Positions 16,216 to 25,185 of a stretch of 64,000 bases of DNA are shown here, in pieces (positions within the stretch are counted from its first letter, which is position 1; every line of letters starts with the position of its first letter). A program made the translations under genes and the position numbers. The notes beneath the pieces are model-generated. The model was not told the DNA's origin and did not search any database. It worked only from the letters and a program-made list of their open reading frames with translations. The DNA comes from Allofustis seminis DSM 15817 (GTDB lineage Bacteria > Bacillota > Bacilli > Lactobacillales > Carnobacteriaceae_A): assembly GCF_000374325.1 (NCBI RefSeq), contig NZ_KB894079.1, positions 284,822 through 348,821 on the forward strand, written 5' to 3'.

Positions 16216-16869
16216 CTATACCTCTTTAAGAGATTGAATCTGTTGCGAAACTGTTTTATTCTTCGTGCTAAATACATAGCTGCCTGCAACAAAAACTTCT
16301 GCTCCAGCATTGGCACATAGTGTAATTGTTTCTTCATTGATCCCACCATCAACTTGAATTAAATAATGGTAATCATTTTTTCTTTTTGCTTGTGCAACTT
16401 TACGAATTTTGGCAGTCATTGTATCAATAAATGTTTGCCCACCAAATCCCGGATTGACAGTCATGATTAGAACTAAATCCACAAGAGGTAGCAACTCTTC
16501 AATTGCGGAAAATGGCGTTCCTGGATTTAAAGAAACACCTGCTTTAGCGCCTGTATCTTTTATCATTTGAATGGCTCTAAAAATATGCGGCGTACTTTCG
16601 ACATGAACTGTAATATAGTTGGCACCCGCTTTTGCAAATGAATGAATCATTTTTTCGGGACATTCAACCATTAAATGAGCATCAATCGGTAATTGCGTAT
16701 GCGGACGAATTGCCGCAAGGACGCCAGAACCAAATGTTAAATTAGGAACAAAATGCCCATCCATCACGTCATAGTGGATCCAGTCCCCTCCAGCAATCTC
16801 TACATTTTGCACTTCTTCTTTCAATTTTGAAAAATCAGCACTCAAAATTGAGGGCGCTATTATTCTCAT
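16216..16869 (-). CDS. rpe: ribulose-phosphate 3-epimerase
   Basis: 217-residue TIM-barrel enzyme interconverting ribulose 5-phosphate and xylulose 5-phosphate in the pentose phosphate route. Motifs: APSILSADF at the start, HYDVMDGHFVPNLTFG (metal His and catalytic Asp), DAHLMVE, MTVNPGFGGQ and QVDGGINEET (second catalytic Asp). It lies between rsgA and thiN, as in many Firmicutes. Confidence 0.97.
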   Translation of the reverse strand: MRIIAPSILSADFSKLKEEVQNVEIAGGDWIHYDVMDGHFVPNLTFGSGVLAAIRPHTQLPIDAHLMVECPEKMIHSFAKAGANYITVHVESTPHIFRAIQMIKDTGAKAGVSLNPGTPFSAIEELLPLVDLVLIMTVNPGFGGQTFIDTMTAKIRKVAQAKRKNDYHYLIQVDGGINEETITLCANAGAEVFVAGSYVFSTKNKTVSQQIQSLKEV

Positions 16870-16882
16870 GGTTTACTCCTTA

Positions 16883-17779
16883 CTAATATTTTACTTGTTG
16901 TCTTATTTCATCTAGAAAATTTAAATAATTTTGATAACGGAATTCGGAAATTTCATTTTGAGCGACTGCTGATTTAATTGCACATTTCGGTTCTCGGTCA
17001 TGCAAGCAACCAGTAAATCGGCACATATCCCGTCTGCATAGCATCTCGGGGAAATATTCTGTTAGTTCCACTTGTTCAATTCCTTCAAAATTTAGCGTAC
17101 TAAATCCTGGAGTATCTGCAAATTCTCCACCTAACAATGGAAGCAATTCGATAGTACGAGTCGTATGTTTGCCTCTACCGAGCGCTTGGGAAGTCTGACC
17201 TGTTTTCAAATTCAAATTTTCGTCTAGTAAATTTAATAGTGTGGACTTCCCTGCACCTGATTGTCCCATGAACATGATGGTATGTTGATTAAAATCTTTT
17301 GCAAAGGCATTTTTAATTTTTGAGATTGCTTCTTCCTTACTAGGCTCATCAACTGCAATGACATGGTAGCCAATTTTCTCATATTCATAAACTATATCTT
17401 TTACCGCTATTTTCTCATGGTCATTTGCGATATCCATCTTCGAAATATAGATAACGGGCTGAATATGATTTTTCTCTAAATGGACTAAAAAGCGATCAAG
17501 CAACGCTGTTGATAACTTAGGGTCGACAACTGATGTGACAATTACTCCTACATCGACATTAGCAATCAGCGGGCGTGAAAGTTCATTTTTTCTTGGCAAG
17601 ACTTTGGTCAATGTCCCTTCTTCTAGGTTATCACTTTCAAATTCAACATAGTCACCTACGACTGGTGTCACCTTTTGAAGGCGAAATACTCCTCGAGCAC
17701 GTGTTTGATATATCTGGTTGTGTGCATCTTTTATATAATAAAAGCCGCTAATCGCTTTAATAATTCGTCCTTTTTGCAA
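16883..17779 (-). CDS. rsgA: ribosome small-subunit-dependent GTPase RsgA
   Basis: 298-residue circularly permuted GTPase assisting late 30S maturation. An N-terminal OB fold (about 1-70) precedes the G domain in permuted order: G4 (ISKMD), then G1 GQSGAGKS at 172-179, then G3 DTPGFS. A C-terminal zinc knuckle has CRRDMCRFTGCLHDREPKC. The gene follows pknB by 16 nt, the usual stp-pknB-rsgA-rpe order. Confidence 0.96.
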   Translation of the reverse strand: MQKGRIIKAISGFYYIKDAHNQIYQTRARGVFRLQKVTPVVGDYVEFESDNLEEGTLTKVLPRKNELSRPLIANVDVGVIVTSVVDPKLSTALLDRFLVHLEKNHIQPVIYISKMDIANDHEKIAVKDIVYEYEKIGYHVIAVDEPSKEEAISKIKNAFAKDFNQHTIMFMGQSGAGKSTLLNLLDENLNLKTGQTSQALGRGKHTTRTIELLPLLGGEFADTPGFSTLNFEGIEQVELTEYFPEMLCRRDMCRFTGCLHDREPKCAIKSAVAQNEISEFRYQNYLNFLDEIRQQVKY

Positions 17780-17795
17780 CGGCTCACACTCCTTA

Positions 17796-19700
17796 TTATG
17801 GACTCACTGTACTTTCTTCAATTAATTCCCCATCGCGCAAAATACGGTAACGGGCGCTTTCCCCTTCTTTGACTTCAAAGTTAATTTTGTGTGTGGTATT
17901 TTCCTGAATATAAAATTCATACGCTAATTCATTAATTGAATGATCAGCATCTTGAATGAAAACTTCTATATGGTTGCTCACTTCATTGGAATCACTTGGT
18001 TTTTTAAAGGGTATATTGACAGTTGTAGAAAAGCTATCAACCGCTTTTTCTTTTTTGCCAGAAGATAGATAAACTGTCAAATGTGATCCTGGATGCATTG
18101 CGCTACCTGCCTCAGGTGAATGCGAAACAACTTGTCCTTCTGAAACATCATTTGAATGCGTCTGTTCAAATGTGACATTAATGCCATTTTCATTAGCATA
18201 TTTTTCAACATAATCTTTTGTATAACTCTTCAAATCTTTTAATGTGAATTCCTTACTTTCAGGACCACTACTAATCGTAAATTGCACAACATCTTTTCCA
18301 GGACGCACTTTTTTACCTGGGTCAATACTTTGTGCCATTATTTTACCGACTTCATATTCATTGCTTGGGGATTCTTTTGTCTTCACTTTAATATTTAAAT
18401 CCGTAAGTTCTGCACGCACTTCTTCATAATTTTGCCCAATATAGTTTTTCAATTCAGGATATTTACTAATATACAAATTGATATGTTGCGATTTTCTTAC
18501 GGTAGTTCCTGCTTTAGGATCGGTGCGAATAATTTTTCCATCTTCAATTTTCTCAGATGTTTCTTCAATTGTTTTGCCGGGTTCAAGGTCTAATCGTTTT
18601 AATTCTTCTACTGCTTCTTCATATGTCATATTTTGCAAATTAGGAACAGCAATCTCTCCTGGGCGACGTAAAAACATCACTGCAAGTCCTAAAATACCTA
18701 GTAACAAAATGAATGCCCACCAGTAGCGTTTCAAAAAGTTTTTTTGTTTTTTTGTTGCTTCTTTATTTTTATTTTTCTGGTTAAAAATTTTCGCTTCTTT
18801 CAATTGATCTTCTGTTAAAGGAGCCATGACGCGTGTTACATCTTCATTGATATCTCGTGCTTGGAATTTTGGTTCATTAGCGCGTTCAAAATCCAAAGAT
18901 GTCGCAAGATCTTGGCGCATCTCATCAATAGATTGATAGCGTTGTGTGGCATCTTTTGTTGTGGCTTTTAATACAACATTTTCAAGTGCTTGAGGAATTG
19001 AAGGATCGAGTGCTCTCAAGGAAGGAATTTCATTTTGAAAATGTTTTAAAGCAATGGATACAGCAGATTCTCCATCGAAAGGAACTTTTCCTGCTAACAT
19101 CTCATAAAGCAAAATACCTAAAGAATAAATGTCCGACTGTTTTGTTGCAATATGTCCTCTTGCTTGCTCTGGTGATAAATAGTGTACAGAACCGAGCAGA
19201 GAGTTCGTTTGAGTAATTGAATTTTGCGAAAGTGCAACCGCAATCCCAAAGTCCGTAATCTTCACATGACCTTCTTTATCAACTAAGACATTATGCGGTT
19301 TTAAATCACGGTGAATAATCCCACTGCTATGAGCATAACTCATCCCATTTAAAATTTGATCCATAATATTCAAAGCTTTTTCGGGAGGTATCGGGCGATT
19401 TTTCTTAATATATTCATTTAAATCCATACCATCCACAAACTCCATCACAATGTATGGATACTCACCTTCGCCTACATCATAGATACTTACAATATTTGGA
19501 TGAGTCAGTTCGGTCGTTGAAAGTGCTTCTCGGCGAAAACGGCGCAAACTTTCTTCGTCATCGGTAAAATCAAATGCCAATAATTTGATTGCCACATCGC
19601 GCTCCAAAATTAAATCGCGAGCTAAGTACACATTCGCCATTCCGCCAGAGCCGATTTTTTTAATAAGCTCATAACGACCACTAATTCGACGATGAATCAT
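17796..19700 (-). CDS. pknB: PASTA-domain Ser/Thr protein kinase (PknB/PrkC/IreK type)
   Basis: 634-residue transmembrane kinase that senses cell-wall muropeptides and phosphorylates division and wall-stress targets. Kinase domain about 1-270: glycine loop IGSGGMANVY at 16-25, Lys39, catalytic Asp132 in HRDLKPHN, DFG Asp150. A basic juxtamembrane stretch precedes a single TM segment at about 326-345. Three PASTA repeats follow outside the cell (about 351-415, 416-482, 483-550), then an 80-residue beta-rich C-terminal region. Enterococcal IreK has a similar build. The ATG overlaps the stp stop (ATGA), and a G9 tract that ends 7 nt upstream of the ATG may act as its ribosome binding site. Confidence 0.96.
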   Translation of the reverse strand: MIHRRISGRYELIKKIGSGGMANVYLARDLILERDVAIKLLAFDFTDDEESLRRFRREALSTTELTHPNIVSIYDVGEGEYPYIVMEFVDGMDLNEYIKKNRPIPPEKALNIMDQILNGMSYAHSSGIIHRDLKPHNVLVDKEGHVKITDFGIAVALSQNSITQTNSLLGSVHYLSPEQARGHIATKQSDIYSLGILLYEMLAGKVPFDGESAVSIALKHFQNEIPSLRALDPSIPQALENVVLKATTKDATQRYQSIDEMRQDLATSLDFERANEPKFQARDINEDVTRVMAPLTEDQLKEAKIFNQKNKNKEATKKQKNFLKRYWWAFILLLGILGLAVMFLRRPGEIAVPNLQNMTYEEAVEELKRLDLEPGKTIEETSEKIEDGKIIRTDPKAGTTVRKSQHINLYISKYPELKNYIGQNYEEVRAELTDLNIKVKTKESPSNEYEVGKIMAQSIDPGKKVRPGKDVVQFTISSGPESKEFTLKDLKSYTKDYVEKYANENGINVTFEQTHSNDVSEGQVVSHSPEAGSAMHPGSHLTVYLSSGKKEKAVDSFSTTVNIPFKKPSDSNEVSNHIEVFIQDADHSINELAYEFYIQENTTHKINFEVKEGESARYRILRDGELIEESTVSP

Positions 19701-20443
19701 CTGTCGCCCCCCCCCTGTTCTATCAGACTTACCGTAATATTATCTGAACCGTCATTATGGAGGGCACGTTGGATAAGTTTTTGTACTTTTTCATCATTTG
19801 AATGATCCTCAAGGCATAAAATCTGTTTCATTTCATTGGTTGTAACGAAATTCGATAATCCATCTGAACATAATAGAACATAATGAAATGCATGATACTC
19901 AAGCGGATAAAAATCCACTTTAATTTCTTCATTTGCTCCAAGAGAGCGTGTCAACATATGTTGATTAACCAAATTTTTGGCTTCATCATGCGTAATTTCA
20001 CCTGTTTGTTCAAGTTCTTCAATTAAGGAGTGATCTGTTGTCACTTGATGCATCTGATCATCTTTATAAATATAAGCTCGACTATCGCCCACATTAATAA
20101 TAAGCACGCAATCTTTTAAAAAGAATGCTGCAACAATTGTCGTTCCCATTCCTTTTAAATCATTATACTGGTCTGCCGCTTCTAAAATTCGATCATTTTC
20201 TTGATTGATCACTGTTTGAATCCATTCTTTTAAATGGGGATCAGCACAAGAATCAAATGAAACATTTTGCCAATGATGCCCTAATTGAGAGACAGCCATT
20301 GCACTGGCGACATCGCCCCCTTGATGACCCCCTAGACCATCGCATAAGAAAGCTGCTAGGTAGCCTTTTTCATTATAAGAAGCTTGGGCATAGTCTTGAT
20401 TATTTTTTCTCTTTCCCACATGAGTAGCTGTTGCATATTGCAA
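19697..20443 (-). CDS. stp: PP2C-family protein phosphatase (Stp/PrpC/IreP)
   Basis: Cytoplasmic Mn-dependent Ser/Thr phosphatase that reverses PknB phosphorylation; 248 residues from a TTG at 20443 (GAGGTG 6 nt upstream), giving the family-like start MQYATATHVGKRKNNQD. A GTG at 20452 is also well placed. Metal-binding motifs: NNQD, CDGLGGHQGGDVAS, NVGDSRAYIY, TTDHSLIEEL, LCSDGLSNFV and the terminal DNITVSLIE. The last codons run through nine consecutive Gs (EQ-GGG-DR) before the TGA that overlaps pknB; an extra G would put the frame into pknB. Confidence 0.94.
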   Translation of the reverse strand: MQYATATHVGKRKNNQDYAQASYNEKGYLAAFLCDGLGGHQGGDVASAMAVSQLGHHWQNVSFDSCADPHLKEWIQTVINQENDRILEAADQYNDLKGMGTTIVAAFFLKDCVLIINVGDSRAYIYKDDQMHQVTTDHSLIEELEQTGEITHDEAKNLVNQHMLTRSLGANEEIKVDFYPLEYHAFHYVLLCSDGLSNFVTTNEMKQILCLEDHSNDEKVQKLIQRALHNDGSDNITVSLIEQGGGDR

Positions 20444-20462
20444 GAGACTCACCTCACAATCC

Positions 20463-21821
20463 TTAGTCACTTATTTTTTTGAATTTTTGAATGAAAAACC
20501 CGTCTGTTCCAAAGTCGTGTGGATATAATTTTATTTGTCCTAGTGCTGTTTGCAGGTGCTTCACATTCGCATTATTAATTTCTACTTTTTCAAAATTAGG
20601 ATGCTCTTTCAAAAAATCATTTACTGTCATTTCATTTTCTTTTGTTAATATGGTACATGTTGAGTATACCAGAACACCTTCCAATTTAACCATCTTCGCA
20701 GCACTATGTAAAATATTTAATTGTTGTTGATGTAAGCTTTCAATAATATCACTTGTTACATGGTAGCGAATTTCTGGTTTTCGGCGAATTAATCCTAATC
20801 CAGAACAAGGTGCATCAACTAGGACACGATCAAACCCTTCATCGCCAAATCGTTTTGAAAGCTCTGTGCTATCAGCAACACATTCATGCACTACATCTTG
20901 AACATGCATCCGCAAGGCATTTTCTTTTATTAATTTCACTTTATGGGGATGAATATCTACTGCGGTAACACATCCACCATTTTCTTTAGACAAAAATTGA
21001 GCAATATGTGTCGTTTTCCCGCCAGGTGCTGCACAAGCATCTAATACATGATGATGTTTTTTTAAGTCTAGCACTTCAGCTACCAACATTGAGCTTTCAT
21101 CTTGAATAGTAATTTTCCCATCTTCAAATAAATGTGTATGAATAGGCAATCCACTATGCCCTATAATTCCAGAAGGAGCGATCTGACTCAAAGCAGCATG
21201 ATAATTTTCGATTTGCAATTGTCTAATGGCTTCTTCACGTGTTATAAATTTTTGGTTGACACGAATACTCATTTTTGCTGGTTTATTCAATGATTTTGTC
21301 AATTTTATAAATTCATTCATGCCAATTTCAGAAATGAGCGTCTTTACTAACCCTATAGGCAAATTATATTGAATCGATAATCTTTCATCTTCATTTTTAA
21401 TTTTTGAAGCATCGGGTGTGCCCTGCCGCAAAAAATTGCGTAAGACGCCATTTACTAAACGACTGATTCCTTGATGACCTCGAATTTTTGCAATCTCAAC
21501 AGCTTCACTGACAACTGCATGCGATGGAATATTTTGAAGATATTCTAATTGATAAAAAGATATTCGAAATAGTTGCTTTACCCATCCCTCAAGTTTCTGA
21601 GGCTTTTTTATAAAATGATCCATAATAAAATCAAGCATCAATTGATGTTGTAAGGTGCCATAAACTAATTCTGTTAATAATCCACTATCTTTTTCATTGA
21701 CTTGTTTATTTTTTATTTTAGCATTTAACAACAAATTGCTATAAGCTTTTTCTATATCAATGGCTTCTAATATATCAACTGCCACATAGCGAGCACTTTT
21801 TATTCTTTCTTTCTTATTCAA
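20463..21821 (-). CDS. rsmB: 16S rRNA (cytosine-967-C5)-methyltransferase RsmB
   Basis: 452-residue RNA m5C methyltransferase (Sun/Fmu). The N-terminal NusB-like RNA-binding domain covers about 1-140. The Rossmann domain has SAM motif DACAAPGGKTTHIAQ from residue 261, VDAPCSGLGLIRRKPE with the release Cys, and STCTILTKEN with the catalytic Cys. The start overlaps the fmt stop by 8 nt, so the two are co-translated. Confidence 0.96.
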   Translation of the reverse strand: MNKKERIKSARYVAVDILEAIDIEKAYSNLLLNAKIKNKQVNEKDSGLLTELVYGTLQHQLMLDFIMDHFIKKPQKLEGWVKQLFRISFYQLEYLQNIPSHAVVSEAVEIAKIRGHQGISRLVNGVLRNFLRQGTPDASKIKNEDERLSIQYNLPIGLVKTLISEIGMNEFIKLTKSLNKPAKMSIRVNQKFITREEAIRQLQIENYHAALSQIAPSGIIGHSGLPIHTHLFEDGKITIQDESSMLVAEVLDLKKHHHVLDACAAPGGKTTHIAQFLSKENGGCVTAVDIHPHKVKLIKENALRMHVQDVVHECVADSTELSKRFGDEGFDRVLVDAPCSGLGLIRRKPEIRYHVTSDIIESLHQQQLNILHSAAKMVKLEGVLVYSTCTILTKENEMTVNDFLKEHPNFEKVEINNANVKHLQTALGQIKLYPHDFGTDGFFIQKFKKISD

Positions 21822-22752
21822 ATCTTTCGCCCACCTTAATAGGAGCCCCTGCTAAATATTCTGCAACTAACATCTGTCTTTTTCCAGCAGGTTGAACTTT
21901 TAAAAGAGAGAGTATTGTCCCTTCTGCAGCAGCTACCCATAATTCTTTAGAATCTCTTTTTATGATCGTGCCACTTGGCTTATCCGTCTTCTCATCAATA
22001 ATATAACTATCCCAAAATTTAAATCTTTCGCCATGTAAGAGTGCATATGCGCCAGGTCGCGGGCGAAGTGCACGAATAAGATGATGGATCTCCCTAGCGG
22101 TAGCGGACCAGCGAATGCGTTCTTGTTCTTTCGTGATACTTGGAGAAAAGCTCACTTCAGATTCATTTTGTGGAACAGAGGCATTCGTTTTTTCAAAAAT
22201 GGTTGGCAAAGCTTCCATTAATGTATCGCGCCCTAAAATACTTAATTTTTCAAAAAGTGTTCCTGTATCATCGTCCTCAGTAATCGGAATCTCCGCTTGA
22301 GCGATCATATTCCCTGCATCCATTTCCTTTACCATATACATAATGGTTACGCCTGTTTTTGGGTCACCATTTTTTACTGCATAGTGAATGGGGGCAGCTC
22401 CACGATATTTCGGCAGTAAGGAGGCGTGAACATTTATTGCCCCAAAGGTTGGTGCCTCTAAGAGTTTAACAGGAACAATTTGCCCATATGCTGCTGTTAC
22501 AATGAGATCTGGTTGTAACGAAATAATTGCCTCTACCGCTGAAGATTTTCGAATGCGTTCGGGCTGAAATATAGCAATCTCATGCGCTTTTGCCAGACAT
22601 TTGACTGGACTTTCAACTATTTGTTGTTTACGTCCTACTTTCCGATCTGGCTGTGTTACAACTGCAACAACTTCTAAATCTGGCGATTCAATCAGAGCTT
22701 TTAAGATTGGAACTGAAAAAGTCGGGGTCCCCATAAAAACAATTTTTTTCAT
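21814..22752 (-). CDS. fmt: methionyl-tRNA formyltransferase
   Basis: 312-residue enzyme formylating initiator Met-tRNA with 10-formyl-tetrahydrofolate. N-terminal catalytic domain: KIVFMGTPTFSVPIL, and INVHASLLPKYRGAAPIHYA, which contains the conserved Asn and His. GVTIMYMVKEMDAGNMI supplies the catalytic Asp. C-terminal OB-like tRNA-binding domain with IRALRPRPGAYA. The ATG at 22752 has GAGGAG 7 nt upstream; an adjacent in-frame TTG at 22755 is less well placed. The usual partner def is not adjacent but at 45.2 kb. Confidence 0.96.
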   Translation of the reverse strand: MKKIVFMGTPTFSVPILKALIESPDLEVVAVVTQPDRKVGRKQQIVESPVKCLAKAHEIAIFQPERIRKSSAVEAIISLQPDLIVTAAYGQIVPVKLLEAPTFGAINVHASLLPKYRGAAPIHYAVKNGDPKTGVTIMYMVKEMDAGNMIAQAEIPITEDDDTGTLFEKLSILGRDTLMEALPTIFEKTNASVPQNESEVSFSPSITKEQERIRWSATAREIHHLIRALRPRPGAYALLHGERFKFWDSYIIDEKTDKPSGTIIKRDSKELWVAAAEGTILSLLKVQPAGKRQMLVAEYLAGAPIKVGERFE

Positions 22753-22764
22753 CAATTTACTCCT

Positions 22765-25173
22765 CTACATAAAATTCAATGGATGGTTATCAATCATCAC
22801 GCGCAACCCTTTTGCATACTCTTTTTGCGAACTTTCTAAAATATGAAGCAATGCTTCTTTTAATTTAGGTTCTGCTTTATATTTAATAATCACTTGGAAA
22901 TAATAAAGATTATTAACTCTGGCAATTGAACGTGGACTAGGTCCTAAGATAATCGATTGCTGACTTAACTGTTTTCTTAAGTATTCCGCAAGTTCTTGGG
23001 CTTTTTTAGCTGTAACTGCTTCTTCTTTATGCGATACTTCAATCTTTGCCATGAAATAATAAGGACTATAATGTCCTAAGTGTCTAAAGTGCATTTCATG
23101 CAAATAAAATTGTTCGTAATTTTGTTCTTTTGCTAATTGTATTGCATAATGATCAGGATTATAAGTTTGAATAACAACTGAACCTGGAATCTTACCGCGT
23201 CCTGCCCTTCCGCTGACTTGCATCAATAGCTGAAATGTTTTTTCGGCAGAACGAAAATCTGGAATCCCCAATGCCGTATCCGCATTTAATACCCCAACAA
23301 ATGTAACATTAGGAAAATCTAGCCCTTTTGCAATCATTTGTGTACCTAGCAAAATATCCGCTTCATGATTACCAAATTTTTCTAGCAAGTCGTCATGTGC
23401 ACCTTTTTTTCGCGTTGTATCTACATCCATTCGCAAAATTTTAGCATGCGGTAAAAATTGCTGCAATTGTTGTTCTACTTTTTGCGTACCAGTGCCAAAA
23501 TAGCCAATATGATGCCCTCCACAATGCGGACATTGCGTTGGAAGAGGCATTTCAAATCCACAATAATGACATTTTAATTTATTATCATGAAGATGATGTG
23601 TAAGAGAAATATCGCAATTTGGACATTGCATCATATCACCACAATCACGACACATTACAAAATTGGCATAACCTCTGCGATTAAGGAAGAGAACGGCTTG
23701 CTCATTATTTGCAAGCGTTCGATTTAGCTGTTGTGCCAACGCTCTTGAAAAAATAGTGAAATTGCCTTCTTTCATTTCTTCACGCATATCGACAATTTCT
23801 ACTTTTGGCAAGGGCATATTTGTTGCACGTTTTGTAAGCAATAAGTGTTTAAAAACTCCTTTTGATGCACGTGCTCTCGATTCTAGACTCGGTGTTGCAC
23901 TTCCTAAAATTACTGGACAATGGTGGTAAGCTGCCCGCCACAGTGCGACATCGCGCGTATGATAGCGAGGGTGTTCTTCTTGTTTATAGGTGCCTTCATG
24001 TTCTTCATCCATAACAATAAGTCCAATATTTTTTAAAGGAGCAAAGACACTTGACCGTGCACCTACAACTACACGTGCTTTCCCTGTCTTTATTCTGCGC
24101 CATTCATCATATTTCTCACCTTCAGATAAGGCACTATGCATGACTGCAATTTGGTCACCGAAACGACTCTTAAAACGATAAGCCATCTGTGGCGTCAAAG
24201 CAATCTCAGGAACCAGCATTAAGGCCCCTTTCCCAGCATCCAGTGCTTGGGCAATTGCTTGTAAATAAATTTCCGTTTTGCCACTGCCCGTAACACCTTC
24301 TAATAAAAAAGTGTCTGCGCAATTTTTATCCATCGCCTTTATAATGCGGTCATATGCTTTTTTTTGTTCATTATTCAAATTCAAAGGAGAAGAAGGCTCA
24401 ATTTTCTTGTGCTGGTATGGATCGCGCAAAACTTCGACCGTTTCAATTATGCCCCATCCTTTAGCTACTGCCGCTTCAATCACATGGCGTGATATTCCTT
24501 CTTGATCCCTCAAGTCATTAACTGACAACTGCTCTCCTTTTTCTTTTTTTAATAAAATTTCAAGCAACTGCTGTTGACGAAAAGCTCTTTTGGTAAGCTT
24601 TTTTTGTTCTTGTTTCAATTGATGCGCATCCATTATAAGTTCAAAATAGTCTGCCGTTTTTTTGGTTATAGAATCTGTTACCTCATATTCAAAACGAACA
24701 TATTGGTTCTCTTTTAATTTTAGTATTTGTTGCTCCAAGTGTTGTTGTTCTACTTGTTCCCAAGAAATTCTGCCATATTCATTAAAAATTTCGGGTAACT
24801 GTTTTAAATCATGTGTTGTTGGAATAATCCATTTTTTGTAATGTGCACGCAAACTTGCTGGCAACATTGTAAGATAACAGCTAATCAAAAAACTGTAAGT
24901 ATCTGTGGCCATTTGACGACCTAATTGAACAAGCTCTTCTGTCAGCACTGGTTCGGGATCCATCACACTCTCGATTGTTTTCAGCGATGTATCCATTAAA
25001 ATTTCATCAGAAAGCTCAATAATAAAGCCTTGAACTTTTCGATGCCCAAAAGGCACGATAACGCGTCCACCAATTGCAACGATATTTTGCAAATTTTCCG
25101 GGACAGCATAACTATATGCTTGATTCGTCTGCATCGTGGGAACATCTACAATAACATGTGCAATTTGACTCAT
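22765..25173 (-). CDS. priA: primosomal replication restart helicase PriA
   Basis: 802-residue superfamily 2 helicase that reloads the replisome at stalled forks. Order: 3' DNA-binding domain (about 1-110), winged helix, helicase lobe 1 with Walker A GVTGSGKT at 293-300 and DEEHEGTYKQEEHPRYHTRD, zinc-binding block (CRDCGDMMQCPNC, CHYCGFEMPLPTQCPHC) inserted in lobe 2, and QVSGRAGRG near the end. Length matches the Firmicute protein. It lies 12 nt after coaBC and 12 nt before fmt. Confidence 0.97.
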   Translation of the reverse strand: MSQIAHVIVDVPTMQTNQAYSYAVPENLQNIVAIGGRVIVPFGHRKVQGFIIELSDEILMDTSLKTIESVMDPEPVLTEELVQLGRQMATDTYSFLISCYLTMLPASLRAHYKKWIIPTTHDLKQLPEIFNEYGRISWEQVEQQHLEQQILKLKENQYVRFEYEVTDSITKKTADYFELIMDAHQLKQEQKKLTKRAFRQQQLLEILLKKEKGEQLSVNDLRDQEGISRHVIEAAVAKGWGIIETVEVLRDPYQHKKIEPSSPLNLNNEQKKAYDRIIKAMDKNCADTFLLEGVTGSGKTEIYLQAIAQALDAGKGALMLVPEIALTPQMAYRFKSRFGDQIAVMHSALSEGEKYDEWRRIKTGKARVVVGARSSVFAPLKNIGLIVMDEEHEGTYKQEEHPRYHTRDVALWRAAYHHCPVILGSATPSLESRARASKGVFKHLLLTKRATNMPLPKVEIVDMREEMKEGNFTIFSRALAQQLNRTLANNEQAVLFLNRRGYANFVMCRDCGDMMQCPNCDISLTHHLHDNKLKCHYCGFEMPLPTQCPHCGGHHIGYFGTGTQKVEQQLQQFLPHAKILRMDVDTTRKKGAHDDLLEKFGNHEADILLGTQMIAKGLDFPNVTFVGVLNADTALGIPDFRSAEKTFQLLMQVSGRAGRGKIPGSVVIQTYNPDHYAIQLAKEQNYEQFYLHEMHFRHLGHYSPYYFMAKIEVSHKEEAVTAKKAQELAEYLRKQLSQQSIILGPSPRSIARVNNLYYFQVIIKYKAEPKLKEALLHILESSQKEYAKGLRVMIDNHPLNFM

Positions 25174-25185
25174 ATTCTCACGCCT

